Source of the DNA: CAZLKN01 sp964560135
GTDB lineage: Bacteria > Actinomycetota > JAICYB01
DNA: 27,269 nt
Direction: 5' to 3'
Assembly (NCBI GenBank): GCA_964560135.1
Contig: CAZLKN010000039.1
Location: 1 to 27,269, forward strand
The notes under the pieces were generated by a model that was given only the letters and a program-made list of their open reading frames with translations, was not told the origin of the DNA and ran no database searches. Position 1 is the first letter of the stretch. Each line of letters opens with the position of its first letter. This document shows positions 1 through 7,496 of this stretch, one piece after another. The translations under genes were made by a program, and so were the position numbers.

Positions 1-198
1 CACGCTGTACACGACGCGGTTGTCCTCGGGCAGCGGGAAGTCGGATGGGAAGTTCTCGGGAAGCTCGTCCTCGGTGGACTCGGCCACCTGCGACGCGTTG
101 TCCCCGTCGCCCTGCGGTTGTCCGGCGTCCTCGCCGTTTCCGCCGCATCCTGCGGCCACGAGTCCGATCACGGCGAGCAGCAGTATCATCCGACGCAT
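1..198 (-). CDS. Putative lipoprotein, C-terminus cut by the window edge
   Basis: The first 66 residues of a protein whose remainder lies beyond the left edge. It starts with MRRMILLLLAVIG, a short positively charged stretch followed by a hydrophobic core, and has a lipobox-like VAAGC with the lipidated cysteine at residue 18. A glycine-, aspartate- and glutamine-rich linker and an acidic segment ending near ENFPSDFPLPED follow. A textbook AGGAGG ribosome binding site lies a few bases upstream of the ATG at 198. The product is probably exported, lipidated by Lgt and anchored to the membrane; a gene for Lnt, which acts later in lipoprotein maturation, is in this window at 7497-9011. The function is unknown because the domain part is missing. 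The gene follows the M20 peptidase gene on the same strand by 38 bases. Confidence 0.72.
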   Translation of the reverse strand, partial: MRRMILLLAVIGLVAAGCGGNGEDAGQPQGDGDNASQVAESTEDELPENFPSDFPLPEDNRVVYSV

Positions 199-236
199 GT
201 CCTGGGTCCTCCTCGAAGCGGTCCGGGCCCCTCAGT

Positions 237-1604
237 TTACGGCCAGTCGGCCCCCAGCGCTGCCACGATGAGCGCCGAATGCAACTTGCCCGTCTCGAGG
301 TCCTCGAGGCGGATGTGCTCGTCGGGGGCGTGGACACGGCTGCCGGGGTACGCGCAGCCCGAGGATGCGAAGGGGACGCCCAGCAGCTCCCGGAAGGGGT
401 GGGCCGGCCCCGTCCCCGGATTCGATACCTGGATCACGGGGGGGAGCTCGTAGGCGAGCTCCGCGGCGCGGACCACGAGCCGGGCGAAGGGGTCGTCGAG
501 CGGGGTGCGGCCCGGCGGCTCACCGGCGAGCGTGACCAGCTCCACATCGGTGAAGCCGTGGCGGTCCAGGTGCGCCCGCATCAGCTCGACCACGCGTTCG
601 GGATGCTGATGCGGGACGAGACGCACGTCGAGCTTGGCGGTAGCCTCGGCGGGCAGGACGGTCTTCGAGCCCGGCCCCCCGTAGCCGCCGTGGATGCCGT
701 TGACGTTCACGACCGGCTCGCACTGCAGCCGCCTCACGAGCTCCACGCCGCTCGCTCCGCCAAGGAAGGCCTCGACGCCGTACGCCCGACGCAGCTCGGG
801 GGCCGGGTCGGGTTGCGCGTCGAGCGCCGCGAGCTCGGCGGCGGCGAGGGGCTCCACGTCGTCGTAGAAGCCGTCCACCAGGATCCGTCCGTCGGCGTCC
901 CGCAGGGACGCCACCGCCGCGGCGATCCGGTACAGGGGGTTGTCGACGACGGCACCGAGGGAGGAGTGCAGGTCGTAGGCGGGGCCGCGGGCGTGCAGTT
1001 CCACGGTGACGATGCCTTTCAGCCCCAGCGACACGACCGGGCGGCCCTCCCCGTCCACGCCACCGAACTCCCACACGCAGCCATCGGCGCGGAGCTCGTC
1101 GGCGTGGTCCCGCATGAAGGCCTCGAGGTTGGGGCTTCCGATCTCCTCCTCCCCCTCGACCAGGAAGACGTAGCCCACCGGGTCCCCTCCGAGCACCTCC
1201 CGGGCGGCATCGATGGCCGCCAGGCGGCAGATCAGGTGCGCCTTGGTGTCGGCCACCCCGCGTCCGTACAGGCAGCCGTCGCGCTCGGTCACCTCGAACG
1301 GCGGCACCGACCACGCCTCCAGCGGCTCCGGCGGCTGCACGTCGTAGTGCTCGTAGAACAGCAGACGGGGGGCGTCGGTGGCACCCCCGGACGCGGTGAC
1401 CACGGGGTGGCCCGGGGTCGCATGGATCGTCGCGCGCATCCCCCGCGCCTCCAGGAGCTCGACCACCGCATCGGCGGCCTCCGGGATGCCGGTGTCCTGC
1501 GCGGAGATGCTGGGGATCCGCACCAGCCGCGCCAGCTCCTCGCGGTGGCGTCCGGCCAGGCCGGCCAGCGCCCGCCGGTACGCCTCCACGTCGAGCACAC
1601 CCAT
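237..1604 (-). CDS. M20-family metallopeptidase (dipeptidase/carboxypeptidase)
   Basis: A 455-residue zinc-dependent peptidase of the M20/ArgE/DapE/CPG2 superfamily, probably a cytoplasmic dipeptidase. Visible family landmarks, in order: an N-terminal RIPSIS segment; YEHYDVQPP with metal ligand His86 and catalytic-site Asp88; GRGVADTKAH with bridging Asp119; the EGEEEIGSP block with the catalytic and metal-binding glutamates near 153-154; a lid/dimerisation region containing GGPGSKTVLP; and a C-terminal HAPDE carrying the last metal-binding histidine. The length fits the family. I prefer the ATG at 1604 because a TACCGT -10 hexamer lies exactly six bases upstream, giving a leaderless transcript; a GTG two codons earlier (1610) is possible. 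The substrate cannot be told from sequence. The gene follows the GH15 gene by 28 bases but may have its own promoter. Confidence 0.9.
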   Translation of the reverse strand: MGVLDVEAYRRALAGLAGRHREELARLVRIPSISAQDTGIPEAADAVVELLEARGMRATIHATPGHPVVTASGGATDAPRLLFYEHYDVQPPEPLEAWSVPPFEVTERDGCLYGRGVADTKAHLICRLAAIDAAREVLGGDPVGYVFLVEGEEEIGSPNLEAFMRDHADELRADGCVWEFGGVDGEGRPVVSLGLKGIVTVELHARGPAYDLHSSLGAVVDNPLYRIAAAVASLRDADGRILVDGFYDDVEPLAAAELAALDAQPDPAPELRRAYGVEAFLGGASGVELVRRLQCEPVVNVNGIHGGYGGPGSKTVLPAEATAKLDVRLVPHQHPERVVELMRAHLDRHGFTDVELVTLAGEPPGRTPLDDPFARLVVRAAELAYELPPVIQVSNPGTGPAHPFRELLGVPFASSGCAYPGSRVHAPDEHIRLEDLETGKLHSALIVAALGADWP

Positions 1605-1610
1605 GGCCAC

Positions 1611-1616
1611 ACGGTA
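1611..1616 (-). promoter_or_regulatory. Candidate -10 box of a leaderless M20 peptidase transcript
   Basis: TACCGT on the minus strand, six bases before the ATG at 1604. There is no Shine-Dalgarno sequence in front of the gene. No good -35 hexamer is visible about 17 bases further upstream, so the call rests on the -10 box and its spacing, which recurs at other genes here. Confidence 0.4.
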
Positions 1617-1632
1617 GCCGCCGGGAGGGCGG

Positions 1633-3504
1633 TCAGGCGAGCGAGCGGCCCGAAGGGAGCAGACGGTCCACGGCGATCTCGGCGTAGTCGCACGCCTCGT
1701 CGATGGGCAGCGCGCCCGCTTTCGCCGCCTCCAAGTGCACGCAGGAGGTCACCAGCGCCATGTGGGTGAAGGCCTGCGGGAAGTTGCCCAGCGCCTCACC
1801 GGTCGCGGTGTCCACCTCCTCGGAGAATAGACCCACGTCGTTGGCCAGACCCAGCACCTCCTCCAGCAGCGACTCGGCCTCGCTCACGCCGCCGGAGTAG
1901 ATCAGGTCATCGATCAGCCAGAACGAGCACAGCAGGAACGCACCCTCCTCACCGCCCAGCCCGTCGGGGGCCAGGTACCGGCGGACGAGCGCCCCGTCGG
2001 CGAGGACGGAGCGGACCATCTCGACGGTCTCGACGCACAACGGATGGGAGGCGGGCAGGAACCCCATCGCCGGCACGAGCAGCGCGGAGGCGTCCGGGGC
2101 GTCGGCGCCCACGGCCTGGGGGAACCAGCCGCGACGGACCGCGTCGGCCAGCAGGTAGGAGCGGATCTCGTCGCGTGCGCGCTTCCACCGCGACACGGGC
2201 GCGGGGAGCCGCCGGATCGTGGCCAGGCGTACCGCGCGGTCGAGGGCCGCCCAGCAGTTGAGCTTGGAGTGGACGAAATGCCGCGGCTCGTCGCGGATCT
2301 CCCAGATGCCCTGGTCGGGCTGACGCCAGTCGTCGCAGACGATGTCTGCGAGGCCCGCGAGGAAGTTCCAGTTCTCCGGGCTGATCGCTCCTCCGGCCTT
2401 GCCGTACAGGAAGGCAGCCTGGAGCAGCTGGCCGTAGGCGTCGAGCTGCCGCTGCTTGGCGGCACCGTTGCCGATGCGCACGGGTGCCGATCCCCGGTGG
2501 CCGGCGAGATGAGCGAGTTCGATCTCCGGAAGGAGCCGCTCCCCGCCGATCCCGTACATGATCTGCAGGTCCTCGGGGCGTCCGGCACTCGTGCGCTCGA
2601 GCCAGAACTTGAAGGCGTCGGCCTCGGCGCGGTACCCGAGCGACAGCAGGGAGATCAGGGTGAGGGTGGCGTCCCGGATCCAGGTATAGCGGTAGTCCCA
2701 GTTGCGCCCTCCGCCGACCGACTCCGGAAGCGACGTGGTCGGGGCGGCCACCAGGGCCCCCGTGGGGGCGTAGGTCAGCGCCTTGAGGACGAGGGCCGAC
2801 CGTTGCACGGCCTCGGCATGCGCGCCTTCGTAGGACCCCGACGAGCTCCAGCCGCGCCAGAAGGCGACGGTGGCCTCGAACCTGCGCTTGAATTCCGTGC
2901 GGTCCGGCGCCCCCGAAACACGACGGAGCACGTGGGACGGCGTCCAGGCAGCCTCCACCCACTCCTCGTCGCCGGCGCGCAGGTACCATCGGGCCCGGAT
3001 CCGCTCCCGCTCCTCCTCCAGCAGCCTCGTGGCGGTGACCCACAGCGCGTCGGCGCCACCGACGATCTCCGCGGTCTCCTCGGAGGTCAGGCCGAACCGG
3101 GGGACGAACGACCCGTAATCGAAGCGCGGCTCCACCGCCAGCGTCGCGGTCACGCTGCCCTCCGTACATCGGATCCGGCGCAGGATCGCGTGCCGCGGGT
3201 GCAGGCGCCGGGGATCGCTCACATCGGCCTCCACCGGCATGCAGTCGGCGACCTCCAGCACGCCGGTGGGCGTACGCAGGGTCGTCACGAGGACGTTGGT
3301 CCCGGGGAGGTACGCGCGCCTGGTCTGCGAGTCGTCGTCGGGGGCGACCGAGAAGAACCCGCCCCGGTCGGCATCGAGGATGCGGGAGAACACCGCCGGA
3401 GCGTCGTGCCGCGGGAAGCACGCCCAGTCGACGGAACCGTCGCGTCCGACCAGGGCGGTCGAATGGCAGTCGCCGAGCAGAGCGTAGTCACCGATCCGGT
3501 TCAT
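1633..3504 (-). CDS. Glycoside hydrolase family 15 protein (glucoamylase/trehalase-like)
   Basis: A 623-residue GH15 enzyme without a signal peptide. In actinobacteria such cytoplasmic proteins act as trehalases or release glucose from alpha-glucans. The N-terminus, RIGDYALLGDCHSTALVGRDGS, is characteristic of the family, followed by a beta-sandwich domain. The catalytic (alpha/alpha) barrel contains NWDYRYTWIRDA. The general-acid glutamate is in GIWEIRDEP and the general-base glutamate in GEALGNFPQAFTHM near the C-terminus, so both catalytic residues appear present. The start is ambiguous: ATG 3504 matches the usual family N-terminus and lies 14 bases after GAGGGG, while ATG 3516 is only two bases from it. 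The gene follows a membrane protein gene by about 30 bases and probably shares its transcript. Substrate (trehalose or maltooligosaccharide) is not decided by the sequence. Confidence 0.92.
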   Translation of the reverse strand: MNRIGDYALLGDCHSTALVGRDGSVDWACFPRHDAPAVFSRILDADRGGFFSVAPDDDSQTRRAYLPGTNVLVTTLRTPTGVLEVADCMPVEADVSDPRRLHPRHAILRRIRCTEGSVTATLAVEPRFDYGSFVPRFGLTSEETAEIVGGADALWVTATRLLEEERERIRARWYLRAGDEEWVEAAWTPSHVLRRVSGAPDRTEFKRRFEATVAFWRGWSSSGSYEGAHAEAVQRSALVLKALTYAPTGALVAAPTTSLPESVGGGRNWDYRYTWIRDATLTLISLLSLGYRAEADAFKFWLERTSAGRPEDLQIMYGIGGERLLPEIELAHLAGHRGSAPVRIGNGAAKQRQLDAYGQLLQAAFLYGKAGGAISPENWNFLAGLADIVCDDWRQPDQGIWEIRDEPRHFVHSKLNCWAALDRAVRLATIRRLPAPVSRWKRARDEIRSYLLADAVRRGWFPQAVGADAPDASALLVPAMGFLPASHPLCVETVEMVRSVLADGALVRRYLAPDGLGGEEGAFLLCSFWLIDDLIYSGGVSEAESLLEEVLGLANDVGLFSEEVDTATGEALGNFPQAFTHMALVTSCVHLEAAKAGALPIDEACDYAEIAVDRLLPSGRSLA

Positions 3505-3533
3505 GCTTCGCACCATAGCCCCTCGGACGCCGG

Positions 3534-4403
3534 CTACGGCGCTGCGGGCGCGGGCTCGGAGGCAGGCCGGGCGGGCTCGGTCGCCGGGAGGATCCGGGAC
3601 GCGTAGGCCACCCCGACGGCTACCCCTCCGAAAGAGATCGAGACCACGCCCGCGAGCACCCGGCCCACGAGGGTCACCGGCCATCCGCCTCCCGCCGCGG
3701 TGAAAGGAGCCGCCAACAGCGATCCGAGTACCGAACCGACGATCGCAGCCACGAGCAGCAGGCCCAGGACCCACCAGAACGCACCGCGGACGAGCTCGTT
3801 CGAGCGCGCCAGCGCCCCGGACACCGTTCCGGCCTCCGCTGCCACCACCGGGACCGCCAGGGCCAGACGCACGAGGACGAACCCCGCCGGCCACACGAGC
3901 GACAGCACCAGGAGCACTCCGACAAGGACGGCGCCGACCACGCCCGCCGCGAGTGACGCCACCAGCATGAGCATCGCCAGCGTGACGGGGGCCGCGAGCA
4001 CCAATACCACGGTCAGCCCGAAGGCGCCGACGGCGACCGGCCCCCGGTCGCCGATCCGGCGGATGGCCTCGCGCGGCGGCGTGGGCTCATCGAAGACCGC
4101 CCGGACGCCGACCCACGCCAGCCCGACGAGCCCGGCCGGGTAGACGACGAGGAAAGCGAGCGCGGCGCTCCCGCCGGCGGCCAGGACGGCGACGCCTACG
4201 ACCACCCACGTCCCGATGTCCAACGGGTCGAGACCGCCCCCGGAGGCCGTCAGCACGCGGTCGAGGATCATGCCGGATGTCGACGACAGCGCCGCGGCAG
4301 GCAGCGCGGCGGCGACGCATGCCCAGGGGCTGCGCAGGCAGGCACGGAGCACGATCCCCACGGCCTCCAGGAACGGCGGCCGCCGCGGGGGGTCCGGGAG
4401 CAT
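3534..4403 (-). CDS. Polytopic membrane protein of unknown function
   Basis: A 289-residue protein rich in Ala, Val, Leu and Gly, with about six hydrophobic segments that read as transmembrane helices. The N-terminus (LPDPPRRPPFLEAVGIVLRA) looks cytoplasmic and amphipathic, and the tail is rich in Pro, Ala and Glu. The first long hydrophobic stretches follow near residues 25-45 and 68-95. The composition and a segment with SGALARSNELVRGAFWWVLG resemble proteins in which a helical-bundle membrane domain repeats, but I cannot assign a family. The ATG at 4403 shares one base with the gpsA stop codon (TGATG), so translation is probably coupled to gpsA. It sits between lipid-precursor synthesis (gpsA) and a glycosidase, which does not define its role. 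Confidence 0.8.
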   Translation of the reverse strand: MLPDPPRRPPFLEAVGIVLRACLRSPWACVAAALPAAALSSTSGMILDRVLTASGGGLDPLDIGTWVVVGVAVLAAGGSAALAFLVVYPAGLVGLAWVGVRAVFDEPTPPREAIRRIGDRGPVAVGAFGLTVVLVLAAPVTLAMLMLVASLAAGVVGAVLVGVLLVLSLVWPAGFVLVRLALAVPVVAAEAGTVSGALARSNELVRGAFWWVLGLLLVAAIVGSVLGSLLAAPFTAAGGGWPVTLVGRVLAGVVSISFGGVAVGVAYASRILPATEPARPASEPAPAAP

Positions 4404-5416
4404 CACCCGATCCCGTGGGTCTCGGTCACCGCAGGCCGCGAGAGGATATCGGCGATCATCTGGTCGGGCGTCTTGCCTTCGTAGATGACTCCGACCACCC
4501 CTTCGGTGATCGGCATCGGACAGTCGACCTTCCCGGCGAGCTCCAGGATCGGACGGCAGGTCTTCACACCCTCGGCGACCATGTTCATCTCCGAGGTGAT
4601 GTCGGAGATGCGGCGTCCCTTGCCGAGCTCCTTGCCGACGCGTCGGTTCCGCGAGTACTTCGAGATGCAGGTGACGATCAGGTCTCCCATCCCGGCCAGC
4701 CCCGAGAAGGTGAGCGGCTGCCCGCCGAGGTGGACGCCGAGCCGGGTGAGCTCCGCCAGACCGCGCGTCATCAGCGCCGCACGGGCGTTGTCGCCGAAAC
4801 CGAAGGCGTCGGCGATGCCCGCGGCGATCGCGACGATGTTCTTCATGGCTCCGCCGAGCTCGCAGCCGACCACGTCGGTGTTCGTGTAGACCCGGAAGTA
4901 GGGCTGGTGGAAGATCTCCTGGAGCCGTTCGGCCCGCTGGGCGTCCGTGCAGGCGATCGCCGTGGCCGCCGGCATCCTGCGGGCGATCTCCTTGGCGATG
5001 TTCGGGCCCGCCAGCATCGAGTACCGCTCCCCCGGGAAATCGGGACACTCCTCGGAGAGCACCTCGCTCATGCGGACGTTGGTGTCCACCTCCAGGCCCT
5101 TGGTGAGGCTCACCACCGCGTCGACGTCACTCAGATCGTCCTTCAGCGTGCGCAGGATCTCCCGCCAGCCGTGGGACGGCACACCCATCACCATCACCTC
5201 GGCCCCCTCCACGGCCTGTTGGATCGACGCCGTGGCCCGGAGCTCCTCGGGCAGCCGGATCGCGGGGAGGTAGTCCTCGTTGACGTGAAGCTCGTTGATC
5301 TGCTCAGCCAGCTCGCTCCGCCGGCACCAGAGCACGACATCGTGGCCGTTCTGGGCCGCGAGCCCCGCCACCGTCGTCCCCCAGGATCCGGCGCCGATGC
5401 AGGCCACCTTGGTCAT
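4403..5416 (-). CDS. gpsA: Glycerol-3-phosphate dehydrogenase [NAD(P)+]
   Basis: A 337-residue cytoplasmic enzyme that reduces dihydroxyacetone phosphate to sn-glycerol 3-phosphate, the backbone precursor of phospholipids. The N-terminal Rossmann motif is VACIGAGSWGTTVAGL (residues 4-19). Further family signatures are VSLTKGLE, the LAGPNIAKEIA segment, GGAMKNIVAIAAGIADAFGFGDN with the catalytic lysine, and a C-terminal helical domain with LTFSGLAGMGDLIVTC. Length and motif order match GpsA throughout. ATG 5416 is chosen because it starts directly at the Rossmann strand; an in-frame codon at 5467 would add 17 unconserved residues. The stop overlaps the start of the next membrane protein gene by one base. 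Confidence 0.97.
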   Translation of the reverse strand: MTKVACIGAGSWGTTVAGLAAQNGHDVVLWCRRSELAEQINELHVNEDYLPAIRLPEELRATASIQQAVEGAEVMVMGVPSHGWREILRTLKDDLSDVDAVVSLTKGLEVDTNVRMSEVLSEECPDFPGERYSMLAGPNIAKEIARRMPAATAIACTDAQRAERLQEIFHQPYFRVYTNTDVVGCELGGAMKNIVAIAAGIADAFGFGDNARAALMTRGLAELTRLGVHLGGQPLTFSGLAGMGDLIVTCISKYSRNRRVGKELGKGRRISDITSEMNMVAEGVKTCRPILELAGKVDCPMPITEGVVGVIYEGKTPDQMIADILSRPAVTETHGIG

Positions 5417-5485
5417 CCGCCGCTCACCCACTCCCCCGTCGTCCACCGTGACGTCCAAGGATGGCACATGGCTCCGGCGTCCCGT

Positions 5486-6031
5486 CTACAGCACCTCACC
5501 GCTGCGTCCGCCGATGCGCCAGTACACACCGGCATCGCGGGCCAGCAAACCCTCGTCCACCAGGTATCGGCGCAGGGACGCGTGGTCGGCGTGGAACGCC
5601 TTGAGGACGAGGTCCACCTGCCACTCCTCGTACCGGATGCCCGGCTCGAACTCCTGGGCCACACGCTCCAGGATCACGAGCCGCTTGCTGTGCTGGGTTG
5701 GGATCTGCGTCAGCGTCCGCCCGCGGAAGAAGCTCGACAGCACCCGCCGCTCCTCCGGCGTCCACTCACCCCCGATCAGCTCGGGGGCGGCCTCCTCGAC
5801 CTGGGCGATCGCCGTCGCCAGTTCGCGCAGCACGTCCCGGTCGAGGCGGAGCTCCGGATCGAGGATCCCCGCCTCCCGCAACCTGCCCGCCGCCGCCAGC
5901 ACCTTGCGCTCGGACACCCGCATTGCCCGGGCCACCGCGGCGACGTCCACGGGACCCGCGGCGGCGTGACCGAGGATCGCCAGCCGGAGCGGGTCGAGGG
6001 TGATGCGCAGGTAGTCCACCGGGCCGATCAC
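5486..6031 (-). CDS. DUF2087-domain protein with N-terminal helix-turn-helix
   Basis: 181 residues in two parts. Residues 1-70 look like an ArsR/winged-helix DNA-binding domain (LRLAILGHAAAGPVDVAAVARAMRV, then SERKVLAAAGRLREAGIL). Residues 110-175 match DUF2087: HSKRLVILERVAQEFEPG, then VDLVLKAFHADHASLRRYLVDEGLL and a final GVYWRI. Such proteins are annotated as transcriptional regulators, but the target is unknown. The GTG start at 6031 is supported by a TACCCT hexamer exactly six bases upstream and no ribosome binding site, indicating a leaderless mRNA. gpsA begins 69 bases downstream in the same direction, so it may be co-transcribed. Confidence 0.85.
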   Translation of the reverse strand: MIGPVDYLRITLDPLRLAILGHAAAGPVDVAAVARAMRVSERKVLAAAGRLREAGILDPELRLDRDVLRELATAIAQVEEAAPELIGGEWTPEERRVLSSFFRGRTLTQIPTQHSKRLVILERVAQEFEPGIRYEEWQVDLVLKAFHADHASLRRYLVDEGLLARDAGVYWRIGGRSGEVL

Positions 6032-6037
6032 GAGACC

Positions 6038-6043
6038 AGGGTA
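6038..6043 (-). promoter_or_regulatory. Candidate -10 box of leaderless DUF2087 gene
   Basis: TACCCT on the minus strand, six bases before the GTG at 6031. The 50-base gap to the upstream IscA-like gene has no Shine-Dalgarno sequence, which supports a leaderless start here. Confidence 0.45.
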
Positions 6044-6081
6044 GCCCTACGATGTGGACATGGCCGTCCGGGACGCAGCGG

Positions 6082-6372
6082 CTAGCTGCCTCCGGTGGGG
6101 CGCTCGGCCCGGAGCACGTAGTCCGTGCCGTCGAGGTCGAGGGTGGCCCGCTGGAAGCGGCTCGCGGTCCGATCGTCCACGTAGAAGCGGATCCCACGGG
6201 ACTCGAAAACCTCGTCACCCGGCTCCCGCCGGTCCTCGACGGTCAACTCGATCGCCTCCGGCCCCTTCTCGGGGACATGCCGCATCCGGATGCCGGGCAT
6301 CCCGACCACGCCGGCCTGCCGCACCGCGAGGCGGAGCTGGGTCGCCGCACTGAGTGTGGCTTCCACCGTCAT
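6082..6372 (-). CDS. IscA/HesB-like fold protein lacking the cluster-binding cysteines
   Basis: A 96-residue protein with the pattern of the HesB/IscA (A-type carrier) fold: an N-terminal helix (LSAATQLRLAVRQAGVVG), a strand with GIRMRHVPEK, a central EAIELTVEDRREPGDEVFESRGIRFYVDD and a closing strand LDGTDYVLRAE. True A-type carriers have three conserved cysteines for Fe-S or iron binding; this protein has no cysteine at all. It is therefore unlikely to carry clusters. Similar actinobacterial proteins are loosely annotated as 'adhesin' or 'Fe-S assembly-like'. It starts four bases after the DUF1918 stop and probably forms an operon with it. The fold assignment is by eye and moderately certain; the function is unknown. 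Confidence 0.68.
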   Translation of the reverse strand: MTVEATLSAATQLRLAVRQAGVVGMPGIRMRHVPEKGPEAIELTVEDRREPGDEVFESRGIRFYVDDRTASRFQRATLDLDGTDYVLRAERPTGGS

Positions 6373-6376
6373 GCGT

Positions 6377-6676
6377 TTACCGCTTCCGCGTGGGCTTCTT
6401 CTTCGCCTTCGCCGCAGGCTTCTTCTTCGCCTTCGCCGCAGGCTTCTTCTGCGCCTTCGCCGCGGCCTTGCCCTTCCCGGCGGCCGGGCGGGCCCGCCGT
6501 TCCACGATCAGGTTGCCGCCGCTGGGCGAGAAGAACGTTTCATGGCCGTCCTCCCACCGCACGAGGTAGCGGACGCCCGACAGGCCCTGCTCCACGCGCT
6601 GAACGGTGCCCGCGCGGCGCGGCTGTCCGACCTTGAGCGAATCGATCGATACACGGTCGCCGATCTTCACATCCAC
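6377..6676 (-). CDS. DUF1918 protein with lysine/alanine/proline-rich C-terminal tail
   Basis: 99 residues. The first ~60 match DUF1918, a small SH3-like beta domain (VKIGDRVSIDSLKVGQPRRAGTV, then VRYLVRWEDGHETFFSPSGGNLIVE). Residues 61-99 form a strongly basic tail made of about three copies of an eight-residue unit with the sequence AKAKKKPA or close variants, ending in TRKR. This resembles the tails of histone H1 and actinobacterial HupB, so nucleic-acid binding is a reasonable inference. The GTG start at 6676 is set by an excellent AAGGAGGTG site seven bases upstream. Family members are usually shorter and lack such a tail. Confidence 0.85.
   Translation of the reverse strand: MDVKIGDRVSIDSLKVGQPRRAGTVQRVEQGLSGVRYLVRWEDGHETFFSPSGGNLIVERRARPAAGKGKAAAKAQKKPAAKAKKKPAAKAKKKPTRKR
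6393..6464 (-). repeat. 24-bp tandem repeat encoding the basic tail of the DUF1918 protein
   Basis: Three consecutive 24-base units (6393-6416, 6417-6440 identical; 6441-6464 with a few changes) inside the coding region. The period is a multiple of three, so copy-number change would keep the reading frame and alter only tail length. Confidence 0.85.
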
Positions 6677-6726
6677 AGCCGTTCACCTCCTTCAACCCAT
6701 AGGTAGCAGAACTCGGCGCACGGCGC

Positions 6727-7053
6727 CTACGTGCCACCCACGAGATCCAGCGACTCCAGCCGGATCTCCACCAGGCGGAGCTGCTCCTGCACCCAGGACT
6801 CGTCCAACGAACCACGGGCCTCGTCGGCCGGGAACATCAACAGGGAGAGTTCGTCCTGCGCCGAGACCGAGAACCCCTTGGCGGCCAGGTAGGCACCGAG
6901 TTCGAACTCCCAGGACAGCTCGGCGGACCCGCCGGGCTGGATCAGAAGCCAGTAGGCCAGGAACGGGTGGGCACGCTTGGAGTACTGCTTCACGCCGTCA
7001 CGCCGTTCCTGGACGAGGACGAATCCGAGGTCGGCGAGCGACGCGTCGGTCAT
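6727..7053 (-). CDS. Small conserved-looking protein of unknown function
   Basis: A 108-residue soluble protein with no family I recognise. It begins MTDASLADLGFVLVQERRDG, has an aromatic centre (HPFLAYWLLIQPGGSAELSWEFELGAYLA) and an acidic C-terminal helix (ESWVQEQLRLVEIRLESLDLV). No signal peptide, membrane span or cysteine is seen. The ATG at 7053 overlaps the stop of the RpiB-like gene as ATGA (7050-7053), so the two are almost certainly translationally coupled. That makes it a real gene despite its small size. The link to sugar-phosphate metabolism is only by context. Confidence 0.78.
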   Translation of the reverse strand: MTDASLADLGFVLVQERRDGVKQYSKRAHPFLAYWLLIQPGGSAELSWEFELGAYLAAKGFSVSAQDELSLLMFPADEARGSLDESWVQEQLRLVEIRLESLDLVGGT

Positions 7054-7487
7054 GGTCGCTCCAGCGAACGGACCCGATCGATATTGGGAACCTCGTCGGG
7101 GTCCACGTCGTCGGTGGCCAGGAACGCATCCAGGATCTCGCGGGCGAGGATCGGTGTGGCCAGGCGAAGGCTCATGGCCAGGATGTTGGCGTCGTTCCAC
7201 CGGCGCGCCCCGCGGGCGGTCTCGGCGTCGGCGCAGAGCGCCGCACGGATCCCGGGCACCTTGTTGGCGGCGATGGAGCAGCCGGTGCCGGTCCAGCAGA
7301 ACAGGATCCCGCGGTCGGCGCGGCCCTCTGCGACGTCGCGGGCCACCACCTCCGAGACCTCGGCCCATTGCTGGTCGCCACCGTCGAGGGGGCCGTGGAG
7401 CCGCACGTCGATCCCGCGTTCGCGGAGCGCCTCCACCACCGAGTCAGTCGTCGGCGTCCGCTCGTCCGAGCCGATCGAGATCCGCAT
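7050..7487 (-). CDS. RpiB/LacA/LacB-family sugar-phosphate isomerase
   Basis: A 145-residue protein of the ribose-5-phosphate isomerase B / galactose-6-phosphate isomerase family. The catalytic cysteine is Cys64 in ILFCWTGTGCSIAANK (residues 61-76), followed by VPGIRAALCADAETARGARRWNDANILAMS, which is the family's phosphate- and substrate-binding region. Classical RpiB has CGTG; here Trp replaces Gly (CWTGTG), and the usual N-terminal substrate Asp/His segment is shortened to SIGSDERT. So it may be a paralogue with a different sugar phosphate. The gene starts nine bases after the lnt stop, with GAGG two bases before its ATG, and overlaps the next gene by four bases. Confidence 0.88.
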   Translation of the reverse strand: MRISIGSDERTPTTDSVVEALRERGIDVRLHGPLDGGDQQWAEVSEVVARDVAEGRADRGILFCWTGTGCSIAANKVPGIRAALCADAETARGARRWNDANILAMSLRLATPILAREILDAFLATDDVDPDEVPNIDRVRSLERP

Positions 7488-7496
7488 TGCCTCAGG

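Noticed and set aside
45..1769. Long open frame opposite the M20 peptidase gene, and similar long frames opposite GH15, gpsA, sufS, sufD and sufB
   Set aside because: High-GC coding DNA gives long open frames on the other strand. Their translations are rich in Arg, Gly, Val and His without recognisable domains, while the minus-strand products match known families.
3505..3894. N-terminal extension of the GH15 protein into the upstream membrane protein gene
   Set aside because: The extra residues are a frame-shifted reading of the membrane protein gene, and the family's N-terminal motif starts at ATG 3504.
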